Shown in pieces: positions 17,565 through 25,593 of a DNA stretch of 64,000 nucleotides. The DNA comes from Paraburkholderia bryophila. Lineage in GTDB: Bacteria; Pseudomonadota; Gammaproteobacteria; Burkholderiales; Burkholderiaceae. The stretch covers positions 62,001-126,000 of the forward strand of contig NZ_QLTK01000011.1 of the NCBI RefSeq assembly GCF_003269035.1, read 5' to 3'. Positions within the stretch are counted from its first letter, which is position 1, and the number at the start of each line of letters is the position of its first letter. The notes under the pieces are model-generated. The model was not told the origin of the DNA. It searched no databases and worked only from the letters and a program-made list of their open reading frames with translations. Both the position numbers and the translations under genes were made by a program.

Positions 17565-19268
17565 TCAGGCCAGATCCAACGTCCCCGTCAAATCCCCCAG
17601 CGGCGCGAGCCCATTACTCGCGAACGCGCGGTCGCGCGCCACCACGCCATCCAGCGGCGTCAACCCATGCACGCGCGTGATCAGCCGAAGAATCGAATTG
17701 GTGTCATACACCGTGTGATCGACGTAGCCCTTCTTCGCGAGCGGCGACACCACCAGCGCCGGAATGCGCGAACCCGGACCCCAACGGTCGCCCTTCGGCG
17801 GCGCCACTGGGTCCCACCAGCCGCCGTTTTCGTCGACGGTGACGATCACCACCGTATTTGCCCACTGCGGCCCGCGCTGGATATGGTCGATCACCGCCGC
17901 GATGTGGCGGTCGCCCGATTCGACGTCCGCGTAACCCGCGTGCATGTTCAGGTCGCCTTGCGGCTTGTAGAACGCGACCGCGGGCAAACGGCCCGCGTCG
18001 ATATCCGCGATCAGACGATTGCTCGCCGCGTCGTTGCCGAGCCCCGCGTCGCGCAGATGTTGGCGGCGCGCGGCCGTGCCCGGCGCGTAATTGGCGAAGT
18101 AGTTGAACGGCTGATGGTGATACTGGAAGTCGGGCACCGCGCCCGTGTCCTGGTGATCCAGCGCGTATTGCCACGCGCCGCTGTACCACGCCCAATCGAC
18201 GCCCTTGTCCGTCAGCCGGTCGCCGATCGTCGCGTAATTTTGCGGCGGCAGCACACGCGGATTCGACAGATCCGCGAACGCGGGATTGCCGCCTTCGGCC
18301 GGCCGCACGTTGCTCGGCTGATAGGGCGGCGCCATCGTGTTGACGGCGTAGCCGTCGGCGGTAAACGCGCCGTCGTTCACGAACTTCGGCGGACCGTCGA
18401 GCGCGGAGGCGGGCGAGTCTTCCGCGAGCTTCAGCCGCGTGCCGGTCGGATCGTCGCCTTCCACCACCGAAGCCAGCTTTTTCGCCGGACTATTGTGAAT
18501 GTCCGGATAGAACGGCGGCTGTGCCGAAATCAGAAAGATGTGGTTCATCCACGAACCGCCGAAAGCCGCCATGAAGAAGTTGTCGCACAGCGTGTATTGC
18601 TGCGCCAGATTCCACAGACGCAGCGTGTCGGCGGAATTGCGGTAATGCCCCATCACGAGGCCGCCGGAATCACCCCACGCGGCAAACTGATTGTTGCGGC
18701 CGGCGTTGATCTGCATCTGGTTCTGATAGAAGCGGTGCACCAGGTCGCGCGTGATCACACCATTGGGCAGCGGTGCGCCTTGCGCGTCGGCGATATGAAA
18801 CGGCTGGTTGCGCAGATTGCCGATGTCCTTCTGCGCGATCATGTAACGCTTGCCGTCCACTTCCTGCGCTTGCGGCACGAGGCCGCCCCAGATGGCCGGC
18901 AAACGCGGCAACGGCGTTTTGCCGTCGCGGTCGACTTGCAGATAGCGCTCGGCGCTGACGGCGTCGAGCGGATGCTGCACGCCGGGGAAGTTGCCGTACA
19001 GATTCGCGAAGCTGCGGTTTTCCGCGTAGATCACCACGATGTGCTTGACCTGGTCGTGCAGCGCGGCGTCGAGACGCAAGTCGGCGGCGCTGCGCGGCGC
19101 GCCGTCGCTCGACAAACCTTGCTCGGTCTTGCAACCCGCCAGCGCGATGCCGAGGCCGACCGCCGCGAGCCCGGTGAGAACGCGCCTGCGGTCGGGATCG
19201 TCGGGGGCGTTGTCGGTGTGATCAGCGTTGTTGGCGTGGGGCGGCAGGGTGGAGTCGTGGTCGTTCAT
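17565..19268 (-). CDS. AcpA-type acid phosphatase / phosphoesterase, Tat lipoprotein
   Basis: 567 residues of the phosphoesterase family that includes phospholipase C and Francisella AcpA. The N-terminus carries a twin-arginine signal (DRRRVLTGLA, residues 26-34) and a lipobox LAGC with C46, so export folded and lipid-anchored is likely. The catalytic start VKHIVVIYAENRSFANLYG is clear; later VIVTVDENGGWWDPVAPP and RIPALVVSPLAKKG supply metal-binding residues. Substrate could be phosphomonoesters; true phospholipase activity is not established. Monocistronic. Confidence 0.88.
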   Translation of the reverse strand: MNDHDSTLPPHANNADHTDNAPDDPDRRRVLTGLAAVGLGIALAGCKTEQGLSSDGAPRSAADLRLDAALHDQVKHIVVIYAENRSFANLYGNFPGVQHPLDAVSAERYLQVDRDGKTPLPRLPAIWGGLVPQAQEVDGKRYMIAQKDIGNLRNQPFHIADAQGAPLPNGVITRDLVHRFYQNQMQINAGRNNQFAAWGDSGGLVMGHYRNSADTLRLWNLAQQYTLCDNFFMAAFGGSWMNHIFLISAQPPFYPDIHNSPAKKLASVVEGDDPTGTRLKLAEDSPASALDGPPKFVNDGAFTADGYAVNTMAPPYQPSNVRPAEGGNPAFADLSNPRVLPPQNYATIGDRLTDKGVDWAWYSGAWQYALDHQDTGAVPDFQYHHQPFNYFANYAPGTAARRQHLRDAGLGNDAASNRLIADIDAGRLPAVAFYKPQGDLNMHAGYADVESGDRHIAAVIDHIQRGPQWANTVVIVTVDENGGWWDPVAPPKGDRWGPGSRIPALVVSPLAKKGYVDHTVYDTNSILRLITRVHGLTPLDGVVARDRAFASNGLAPLGDLTGTLDLA

Positions 19269-19370
19269 CGGTCGTTTCCGAAGTGGGCGTGACGGGCGCT
19301 GGGGCGTCGCACCGCGAAAACGGGTGCGTGCGCCAACGGTGGCGGATCCGGGCGAGCCGCAAGAGGCGGC

Positions 19371-19658
19371 CTAAGGCAATCGGCGCTTCACGCGCCAACT
19401 ATGGTGCGTTGCATCGACGGCGAGCAGCAGCCATTGTCTACTATCAATAGGGTGACGTTTTTGTGTCGCATAGCGGTCCACGGCCAATTCGAGTTCGTCG
19501 AGCGCGCGGCGGTGACAGGTTGCATTCGCGCCCGAGCCATCTGCGAATTCGATGACGGCGGTTGCCTCGCGGGCCGACTCGGGCAAATGCGGAATGCGGA
19601 CCGCGCAGCCGGGGTAAAGATGCGAGTCGGCAACCTGAATCTGGATGGAATCGGACAT
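19371..19658 (-). CDS. Hypothetical protein
   Basis: 95 residues, no family recognised. Polar, without signal peptide, containing HLYPGCAVRIPHLPES and a C-terminal basic tail. The ATG at 19658 follows a perfect GGAGG. Downstream of it lies the phosphatase gene on the same strand after a 100-base gap. Confidence 0.6.
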   Translation of the reverse strand: MSDSIQIQVADSHLYPGCAVRIPHLPESAREATAVIEFADGSGANATCHRRALDELELAVDRYATQKRHPIDSRQWLLLAVDATHHSWRVKRRLP

Positions 19659-19834
19659 GAGCGTGGCCTCCGTACGCTTGAGCGGAGCGAAAGCGCGGCG
19701 CTGAGGCGGCGCGCAGTAGACCGCATCAAAGGATAGCACCGCGCGAATGGGCTGCGGCGCCGATAAATGACCGCCGGGTGCTTCGCGCTATGATGCTGAT
19801 CTGACTACGATGAACCGCAGAAACGGCAGCCAAG

Positions 19835-20809
19835 ATGGCAAAAGAAGAGCAAACAGGAGTGGGACGCAAGCAGGCAAAGCCACGCGGCGCGGCGGCCTCG
19901 ATTTCGCAGCACGACGCGTTGTCGCGGGCCCAGATGGAAGGCGCCGAGTCCTCCGATTCCACCGACGAAGAGAGCGCCGGCGGATCGACTTATCTCGTGC
20001 CGGGTCTCGAGCGCGGCCTGCGGATTCTCGCTGAGTTCAGCGCGCGCGAACCGGTGCTCGGCGCCCCCGAATTGTCGAAGCGGATCGGCATTCCGCGCAC
20101 CACCACGTTCCGCTTGTTGCAGACGCTCGAAGCGCTCGGGTTTCTCGAACGCGTGAATGGCGATCGTTATTTCCGGCTGAGCGTCGCGGTGTTGCGGCTC
20201 GGCTTCGAGTATCTGAGTTCGCTCGAACTGACCGACGTCGGCACGCCGATTCTCGAACGTCTGCGCGACGCGACCGGCCTCAGCACGCATCTGCTGATTC
20301 GCGATCAGCGCGACGTGGTGTTCGTCGCCAAGGCGCAAACCCACGAGCCGATGTTCAGCTCCGTCAAGGTGCATGTCGGCACGCGTCTGCCGGCGCATGC
20401 CACCGTGCATGGCCAGGTGCTGATGGGCGATCTGAGTTTCGACGAACTGCGTCAGTTGTATCCCGAGTCGCAACTCGAACGCTTCACCGAGCGCACGCCG
20501 AACACCGTCGAAGAACTGTATGGACGAGTGCGCGAAAGCGCGGCGCTGGGTTATGCGTTGAGCGAAGCGTCGTTCGAGCGGGGTATTTCGGTGGTGAGTG
20601 CGCCGGTGCGCGATCAGAGCGGCAAGATTGCCGCCGCGTTGACCGTCACGATTCCGCGTTCGGATATCGGCGAGGCGGAGGAGCGCGAGCCGCTCGTCAT
20701 CGCGGTCTGCCAGGCGGCGCTCGAATTGTCCGAGCGTCTGAGCTATCGTCCGCGTCCGGACGATCCGACCGCGGCGCAAGCTCGCCGCAGGCCGGTTGCG
20801 GCGAACTGA
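19835..20809 (+). CDS. IclR-family regulator (first of two paralogues)
   Basis: 324 residues. A non-conserved 50-residue polar N-terminus precedes a winged helix (LGAPELSKRIGIPRTTTFRLLQTLEALGFLE) and an IclR effector domain (RDVVFVAKAQ, HVGTRLPAHATVHGQVLMG, SFERGISVVSAPVRD). Over most of its length it matches the IclR protein at 26496 closely (by eye about 60% identical). IclR proteins of this kind control aromatic degradation genes, and the catabolic operon begins 1.6 kb downstream past the porin. A terminator follows. Confidence 0.93.
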   Translation: MAKEEQTGVGRKQAKPRGAAASISQHDALSRAQMEGAESSDSTDEESAGGSTYLVPGLERGLRILAEFSAREPVLGAPELSKRIGIPRTTTFRLLQTLEALGFLERVNGDRYFRLSVAVLRLGFEYLSSLELTDVGTPILERLRDATGLSTHLLIRDQRDVVFVAKAQTHEPMFSSVKVHVGTRLPAHATVHGQVLMGDLSFDELRQLYPESQLERFTERTPNTVEELYGRVRESAALGYALSEASFERGISVVSAPVRDQSGKIAAALTVTIPRSDIGEAEEREPLVIAVCQAALELSERLSYRPRPDDPTAAQARRRPVAAN

Positions 20810-20828
20810 TCTAGCCGCTGGATCAACG

Positions 20829-20878
20829 AAAAAAAGCGCGCGAGTCAGGCTGAGTTCACAGCCGACTCGCGCGCTTTT
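20829..20878. terminator. Bidirectional terminator between iclR and porin
   Basis: Long hairpin: aaaagcgcgcgagtc-ggctg pairs with cagcc-gactcgcgcgctttt, with A's before and T's after, serving both convergent genes. Confidence 0.92.
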
Positions 20879-20916
20879 GCCTGTTCGCTGTCGTCCTGCA
20901 TCCGACGATCAGCGCA

Positions 20917-21990
20917 TCAGAACGAGTGATGAATCCCCGTCAGGAAAATCGTCTGATTGCGACCGCTCGACACACCTGCGGTAAAGAACGCGGCGTCCGT
21001 GTTCGAGCCTGCGCGCTCATATAGCGCATTCACGTACAACTGTGTCGACTTCGACAACGCGTAAATATCGCCGATCTCGAACTGCGTCCAGCGGTGTCCT
21101 GCTAGCGTCGTGGTCGCGGCGCCGCCGGCAATGCTGTTGAACGGCGTGAACTGATAATTCGCGCCCGCATCGTAGCTTTGATACGTGTTCGAATGACCGG
21201 CGTATTCCAGCTTCACCCGCGTGTACAGACCGTGCACCAGCAGCTTGCCGAACTGGTAGGACGCGCCTGCGCCCATGTTCTCCACCTTGTCCGCCGTGTA
21301 GGTCGCCGCTGCCACGCCCTGGAAGTTGGTAATGCCCGTCGTGACGATCGACGGCGTACGGTCGTGCTCGTTCGCATACGTTGCGCCCGCCTTGAACGGG
21401 CCGTTCGCATAGCTAAGCGCAAAGCTCAGCGTCTTGCCGGTGGAGAAATTGGTCGTGTTGCCAAGACCCATCATTGCGCCGACCGAGAAGCCGTTGAAAC
21501 TCGCCGAGCGGAATTTCACCGAGTTGTCGAACGGTACGACGCCCGTGTCGGCGAGTTCGTCGATATTGCCCGGATGGAACGCATACCAGCTGGCGGCGAG
21601 ATAAGCCGTGCTCAACGGACCCAGGACGTCGAAGCTGAATGGCGTCTGATGGCCGAGTGTCACCGTGCCGATCTTGTCCGAGCTCAATCCCACGAACGCC
21701 TGCCGATTGAATAGCACGCCCGTTTTAGCGAAGGCGCCCGTGTTCGTATAGAAGCCGTTTTCCAGCTGGAAAACCGTCTTCAGTCCGCCGCCCAGATCTT
21801 CGACGCCTTTCAGGCCCCAGCGGTCCGGCTGCATGTTGCCCTGTTCCTCGATCCATTTCGAACTGCCGCCCGCATTGCTGATGTACGCGATACCGGCGTC
21901 CAGACTGCCGTATAGCGTCACACTGCTCTGCGCCCATGCGCCAGTCGTTGCGCAGATTGCCGTCAAGCCGGCCGCAATGATGTGCTTCAC
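20917..21990 (-). CDS. OmpC-type outer-membrane porin, GTG start
   Basis: About 357 residues. Signal peptide (residues 1-20, ending AWAQ), then SSVTLYGSLDAGIAYISN, which opens nearly every Burkholderia trimeric porin, internal WGLKGVEDLGGGLKTVFQLE and FNRQAFVGLSS motifs, and a C-terminal phenylalanine (HHSF) for outer-membrane insertion. The start is a GTG at 21990 with an AGGAGA site 7 bases upstream; a longer frame to 22089 lacks support. It is divergent from the catabolic operon and may admit its substrate. Confidence 0.93.
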   Translation of the reverse strand: MKHIIAAGLTAICATTGAWAQSSVTLYGSLDAGIAYISNAGGSSKWIEEQGNMQPDRWGLKGVEDLGGGLKTVFQLENGFYTNTGAFAKTGVLFNRQAFVGLSSDKIGTVTLGHQTPFSFDVLGPLSTAYLAASWYAFHPGNIDELADTGVVPFDNSVKFRSASFNGFSVGAMMGLGNTTNFSTGKTLSFALSYANGPFKAGATYANEHDRTPSIVTTGITNFQGVAAATYTADKVENMGAGASYQFGKLLVHGLYTRVKLEYAGHSNTYQSYDAGANYQFTPFNSIAGGAATTTLAGHRWTQFEIGDIYALSKSTQLYVNALYERAGSNTDAAFFTAGVSSGRNQTIFLTGIHHSF

Positions 21991-22104
21991 CGTTGGTTCT
22001 CCTGATCTCACGACGGATTGGCCTGCGCCGATGTCGTCGTCCCTGATCCTTGCTTTGGGGTTGATTGCAGCTCTGGGTTTATGCGCCAAAACCGCACCGC
22101 TTTG

Positions 22105-22146
22105 TGTTCCACCTATGGGCGTTTGTATCGCCTATGGAAAAGTATA
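22105..22146 (-). promoter_or_regulatory. Probable porin promoter with two degenerate IclR-like sites
   Basis: On the minus strand a TATACT -10 box (22141-22146) has a TTTTGACC region upstream. On the plus strand two 18-base boxes, 22105-22122 (TGTTCC-ACCTAT-GGGCGT) and 22124-22141 (TGTATC-GCCTAT-GGAAAA), each share one half and the TAT core with the palindrome at 22389. They are 19 bases apart and overlap the predicted -10 and start site. Inference only. Confidence 0.4.
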
Positions 22147-22365
22147 GTGAGTCTAGAAGTGGTCAAAATAAATTTTCGGACCCCGTACAAACCCGCATCG
22201 GGCCGTTCCGATTTGTCTGCCAATAAGCGCTGAACCAGACGCCAGAAGGCGCTGCGCACGATTCGAGGATTCCGGCCGGATTGCGCAATGCTGTGTTGCG
22301 AATGCCACAGTCGGTGTTTTCCCCAGGCGATCCAGATTTTTATTTTTTCTCGCGAAAGCCACTCC

Positions 22366-22371
22366 TATAAT
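22366..22371 (+). promoter_or_regulatory. Perfect -10 box (TATAAT) of the catabolic operon
   Basis: An exact sigma-70 -10 hexamer in an otherwise GC-rich genome, within an AT-rich 40-base stretch, 66 bases before the first ATG. The -35 region is only a T-rich stretch around 22343-22350, poorly matching TTGACA. Confidence 0.65.
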
Positions 22372-22388
22372 TATCCATACACGAACTG

Positions 22389-22408
22389 ATGTTCCTTATA
22401 TGGAACAT
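22389..22408 (+). promoter_or_regulatory. IclR-type palindromic operator
   Basis: ATGTTCC-TTATAT-GGAACAT: perfect 7-base arms around a 6-base AT core, as expected for an IclR-family dimer site. It starts 17 bases after the TATAAT box, so a bound protein would cover the start site and early transcript, favouring repression. Two IclR genes in the island are the obvious candidates. Confidence 0.7.
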
Positions 22409-22431
22409 AAGGCTTCAGGAGAAGGCGAGAA

Positions 22432-22746
22432 ATGACTGAACAATGGCGCTGCGCCGGCCATGCCGGCGACCTGTCCGACGACGCGCCGATCGAGTTCAAG
22501 CTCGACGGCACCGAGATCGGCATCTACAAGGTGGGCGATGCGCTATACGCGCTGGAAAACGTCTGCCCCCATGCGTACGCGTTGCTGACGCAGGGGTTTA
22601 TCGACGGCGACACCGTCGAATGCCCGCTGCACGAAGCCGTGTTCCATATTCCGACCGGCAAATGCCTGAAAGAGCCCGGTGGCCGCGACCTGAAGATGTA
22701 CTCGGTGCGACTCGCCGGCGAAGAAATCCAGATCAAGGTGGAATGA
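22432..22746 (+). CDS. Rieske [2Fe-2S] ferredoxin of a ring-hydroxylating oxygenase
   Basis: 104 residues, BphA3-type electron carrier. Cluster ligands are C45 and H47 (CPHAY) and C64 and H67 (CPLHEAVF); cytosolic. It should pass electrons from the flavin reductase encoded at 33206 to the oxygenase at 23109. First gene of the operon, with TTCAGGAGAAGGCGAG ahead of the ATG. The next gene begins one base after its stop codon. Confidence 0.93.
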   Translation: MTEQWRCAGHAGDLSDDAPIEFKLDGTEIGIYKVGDALYALENVCPHAYALLTQGFIDGDTVECPLHEAVFHIPTGKCLKEPGGRDLKMYSVRLAGEEIQIKVE

Positions 22747-22747
22747 C

Positions 22748-23059
22748 ATGCGAGAGCAAATCGTGAACTTCAATCCCTTCCTGAAGCCGTGGCTCGCGCC
22801 GCAGCCGAACAACGTCGCCGGCAAGGGCGTGATCGAGAAGCCGGGCGAAACGGGCAACTTCATCTGGCAAACCCGTAAGGCCGAGCCGACCCAATACGAG
22901 AACGACTTCGGCGACGCACTCGAAAAAGTGTTCGACGCCGGCGCGGTGGAGTTGCAGGAAGTGGTGGACGGTTTGAATCGCGTCGGCTTCCGTACGCCGG
23001 AAGGCAATACGTGGGACGCCGACCGCCTCGCCGCCGAATTCCGCCTGCTCGCCGAATAA
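22748..23059 (+). CDS. Small recombinase-like HTH-type protein in dioxygenase operon
   Basis: 103 residues. It begins MREQIVNFNPFLKPWLAP and has a C-terminal part (LQEVVDGLNRVGFRTPEGNTWDADRLAAEFRLLAE) that resembles the helix-turn-helix portion of serine recombinases, where a clause on building new genes with arguments is read. No catalytic recombinase domain is present. It sits tightly between ferredoxin and oxygenase, so a role as an oxygenase accessory or small subunit is as likely as DNA binding. Family call is from memory of similar operons. Confidence 0.7.
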   Translation: MREQIVNFNPFLKPWLAPQPNNVAGKGVIEKPGETGNFIWQTRKAEPTQYENDFGDALEKVFDAGAVELQEVVDGLNRVGFRTPEGNTWDADRLAAEFRLLAE

Positions 23060-23108
23060 GCGCGCTTTCCCGAACACGTTTCTTCGCTCTCGTCTCCGGA
23101 GTCTTTTG

Positions 23109-24221
23109 ATGACGTCCCCCAATACAACGACTCACGGCGCAGCCGATCCGATCCAGTCCTATCTGGACAAAGGTCTGCGCAATTACTGGTATCCCGTCGC
23201 GCCGAGCTGGCAAGTCGGCGATGCGCCGGTCGGCATTACGCGCCTCGGCGATCAGATCGTGCTGTGGCGCGACAAGGAAGGCCGGGTTCGCGCGCTCGAA
23301 GACCGCTGCCCGCATCGTGGCGCGCGTCTGTCGCTCGGCTGGAATCTCGGCGGCAGCGTCGCCTGCTGGTATCACGGCATCGAAATCGACGGCAGCGGCG
23401 AGGTCACCAAAGTGCCGGCGGTGTCGAACTGTCCGCTGGAAGGCCAGAAGTGCGTGAAGTCGTATCCGGTCGAAGAGCATGCCGGCGCGATCTTCTTGTG
23501 GTTCGGCGACGACGCGCATAAAGAGCCTGCACCGCTCGCGCTGCCGGAAGAACTGGTCGGCGAGGAGTACGCGAACTTCCTGTGCATGTCGAACTGGAAG
23601 TGCAATTACCAGTACGCGATCGACAACGTGATGGACCCGATGCACGGTGCGTATCTCCATGCGACGTCGCACTCCATGGCCGAAGGCGACAAGCAGGCCG
23701 ATATGCGTGTGCGCAAAACCGAAACCGGTTTGATGTTCGAAAAGGTCGGCCAGCGCGACGTGAATTTCGACTGGGTGGAACTCGGCGAAACCGGCTGCCT
23801 GTGGATGCGCCTCGCGATTCCGTACAAGAAGAAGTTCGGCCCGGGCGGCAACTTCGGGATCATCGGCTTCGCCGTTCCCGTCGATGAAAACAACTGCCAG
23901 GTGTACTTCTGGCGCACGCGCAAAGTGTCGGGCTGGCAGCGCGACGCGTGGCGCTTCATGTATCGCAATCGTCTCGAAGGCCTGCACTGGGCCGTGCTGG
24001 AGCAAGACCGCTACGTGCTGGAAAGCATGGCGCCGAACGCTCGCGATCAGGAATTCCTCTATCAGCACGACGTCGGCATGACGCGTGTGCGCCGCATGCT
24101 GCGTCAGCGCGCGCAACAGGATTTTGCCGCGCTGGAGGCGCATCGCGCGCAAGCGGCGGAGGCTGCGTCCGGCTTGGCAGCAGCAGCGGCGCAAGCCGAA
24201 GCGGGCCACAGCCATGCATAA
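23109..24221 (+). CDS. Rieske ring-hydroxylating oxygenase, alpha subunit
   Basis: 370 residues. Rieske domain with C67, H69 (CPHRGARLS) and C86, H89 (CWYHG); catalytic domain with D176, H179 and H184 (NVMDPMHGAYLHATSH) holding the mononuclear iron. No beta-subunit gene follows, so it is an alpha-only (phthalate/vanillate-type) oxygenase paired with a separate ferredoxin and flavin reductase. Substrate is unknown, probably an aromatic or aromatic acid. The ATG at 23109 follows GGAG. The Ala/Glu-rich C-terminal tail (about 340-370) is not part of the usual fold. It overlaps the next gene by 8 bases. Confidence 0.93.
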   Translation: MTSPNTTTHGAADPIQSYLDKGLRNYWYPVAPSWQVGDAPVGITRLGDQIVLWRDKEGRVRALEDRCPHRGARLSLGWNLGGSVACWYHGIEIDGSGEVTKVPAVSNCPLEGQKCVKSYPVEEHAGAIFLWFGDDAHKEPAPLALPEELVGEEYANFLCMSNWKCNYQYAIDNVMDPMHGAYLHATSHSMAEGDKQADMRVRKTETGLMFEKVGQRDVNFDWVELGETGCLWMRLAIPYKKKFGPGGNFGIIGFAVPVDENNCQVYFWRTRKVSGWQRDAWRFMYRNRLEGLHWAVLEQDRYVLESMAPNARDQEFLYQHDVGMTRVRRMLRQRAQQDFAALEAHRAQAAEAASGLAAAAAQAEAGHSHA

Positions 24222-24981
24222 CGACGCGCTCGCAGCGCTCACCGGCCGGCGCGTCCTCGTGACGGGCGGCGCGCGCGGTCTCGGCGCGGCGTTTGTGCGC
24301 GCGCTGGTGCAAGCCGGCGCGAGCGTGGTGTTCGGCGACGTGCTGCACGAAGAAGGTCAGGCGCTGGCTGCATCGCTTGTCGAACAAGGGCATGCGGTGA
24401 CTTATCTGCCGCTCGATCTCGCCGATCCCGCCAGCATCACGCAATTCGCGCAGCAGGCCGTGGCGCAGCTCGGCGGTCTCGACGCGCTGATCAACAACGC
24501 GGCGATCACCCACTCCGGCGGCAAGTTCGCCGACGAGTTGTCGGTCGACACGTGGGACGCCGTGATGAACGTCAACGTGCGCGGCACCTGGTTGATGAGC
24601 ACCGCCGCGCTGCCGTATCTGCGCGACTCGGGCCGCGGCAGCATCGTCAACATCGCGTCGGACACGGCGATGTGGGGTGCGCCGAAGCTGCTCGCCTACG
24701 TCGCGAGCAAGGGCGCGGTGATCTCGATGACCCGCTCGCTCGCGCGTGAGTTCGGCGCGCACGCCGTGACCGTCAACGCGATCGCGCCGGGCCTCACCGA
24801 AGTCGAGGCGACCGCCTACGTGCCCGCTGAGCGGCATCAGTATTACCTGCAAGGCCGCGCGCTACCACGCGCACAAGTGCCCGACGACGTGACCGGGCCC
24901 GTGCTGTTCCTGTTGTCCGATGCCGCGCGCTTCGTGACCGGCCAGTTGCTGCCGGTGAACGGCGGCTTCGTGATGAATTGA
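24214..24981 (+). CDS. Short-chain dehydrogenase/reductase (intact catalytic triad)
   Basis: 255 residues, classical SDR. Cofactor motif VTGGARGLGAAF, NNAAITH, S149 in NIASDTA, and Y162/K166 in AYVASKGAV are all present, and GFVMN closes the protein. In a dioxygenase operon the natural role is re-aromatisation of a cis-dihydrodiol to a catechol, but this is inference. Its ATG lies 8 bases inside the oxygenase gene (ATGCATAA), implying coupled translation. Confidence 0.92.
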   Translation: MHNDALAALTGRRVLVTGGARGLGAAFVRALVQAGASVVFGDVLHEEGQALAASLVEQGHAVTYLPLDLADPASITQFAQQAVAQLGGLDALINNAAITHSGGKFADELSVDTWDAVMNVNVRGTWLMSTAALPYLRDSGRGSIVNIASDTAMWGAPKLLAYVASKGAVISMTRSLAREFGAHAVTVNAIAPGLTEVEATAYVPAERHQYYLQGRALPRAQVPDDVTGPVLFLLSDAARFVTGQLLPVNGGFVMN

Positions 24982-25007
24982 TCTTGTCGAATCGAAAGGA
25001 GAAAGAG

Positions 25008-25535
25008 ATGGCGGACGCCGAACTCGAACGCAAATCGTGGGAACAACCCGCGGACGCGAGCTTTGACCAATGGCTGGACAGCCGCGTCGCGCGCCTGGAA
25101 ACGCGTCGCTACGACTGGGACGCGCTGAAGTTCCAGGCCGACTACGACCCGAAGTACCGCCGCGCGCAAATGCGCTACGTCGGCACGGGCGGCACGGGCG
25201 TCGCGAAAGACATGAACACGGTGCCCGCGGGCGGCTTCACGTTTTCGACGATGGTGATTCCGGCGGGCAACATCGGCCCGAGCCATATCCATATGGACGT
25301 CGAGGAAATCTTCTTCGTGCTGCGCGGCAAGATGAAAGTGGTCTGCGAGAAAGACGGCGAAACGTGGGAAGCCGTGCTCGGCGAGCGCGATCTGATCTCG
25401 GTGCCGCCGGGCGTCTACCGCACGGAAATCAACGTCGGCGAAGAAGACGCGCTGATGTGCGTGATGCTCGGTTCGCCGAAGCCGATCACCCCGACGTATC
25501 CGCCGGATTCGCCGCTTGCCAAGCTGAAGCGTTAA
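25008..25535 (+). CDS. Cupin-domain protein
   Basis: About 175 residues. One cupin barrel, with metal-ligand pattern GPSHIHMDVEEIFFVLRG (two histidines and a glutamate) and a second motif in SVPPGVYRTEINVG where the usual histidine is not obvious. A long polar N-terminus (1-60) precedes the barrel. Could be a ring-cleavage dioxygenase, an isomerase or a non-catalytic partner. Excellent AAAGGAGA ribosome binding site; same operon. Confidence 0.88.
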   Translation: MADAELERKSWEQPADASFDQWLDSRVARLETRRYDWDALKFQADYDPKYRRAQMRYVGTGGTGVAKDMNTVPAGGFTFSTMVIPAGNIGPSHIHMDVEEIFFVLRGKMKVVCEKDGETWEAVLGERDLISVPPGVYRTEINVGEEDALMCVMLGSPKPITPTYPPDSPLAKLKR

Positions 25536-25593
25536 GGCTTTTAAGCTTGGCTAAGCCCGTCTCGTTGCACTGAACACACTCGCGAAGGAAATC

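Noticed and set aside
17667..19292. 541-codon plus-strand frame
   Set aside because: Antisense to the AcpA-type phosphatase; composition is arginine-rich with no domain.
22748..23059. Considered as a site-specific recombinase and sign of an integron or phage
   Set aside because: Only an HTH-like part is present; no catalytic serine domain, and no attachment sites or phage genes nearby.
22860..24242. 460-codon minus-strand frame
   Set aside because: Antisense to the Rieske oxygenase gene.
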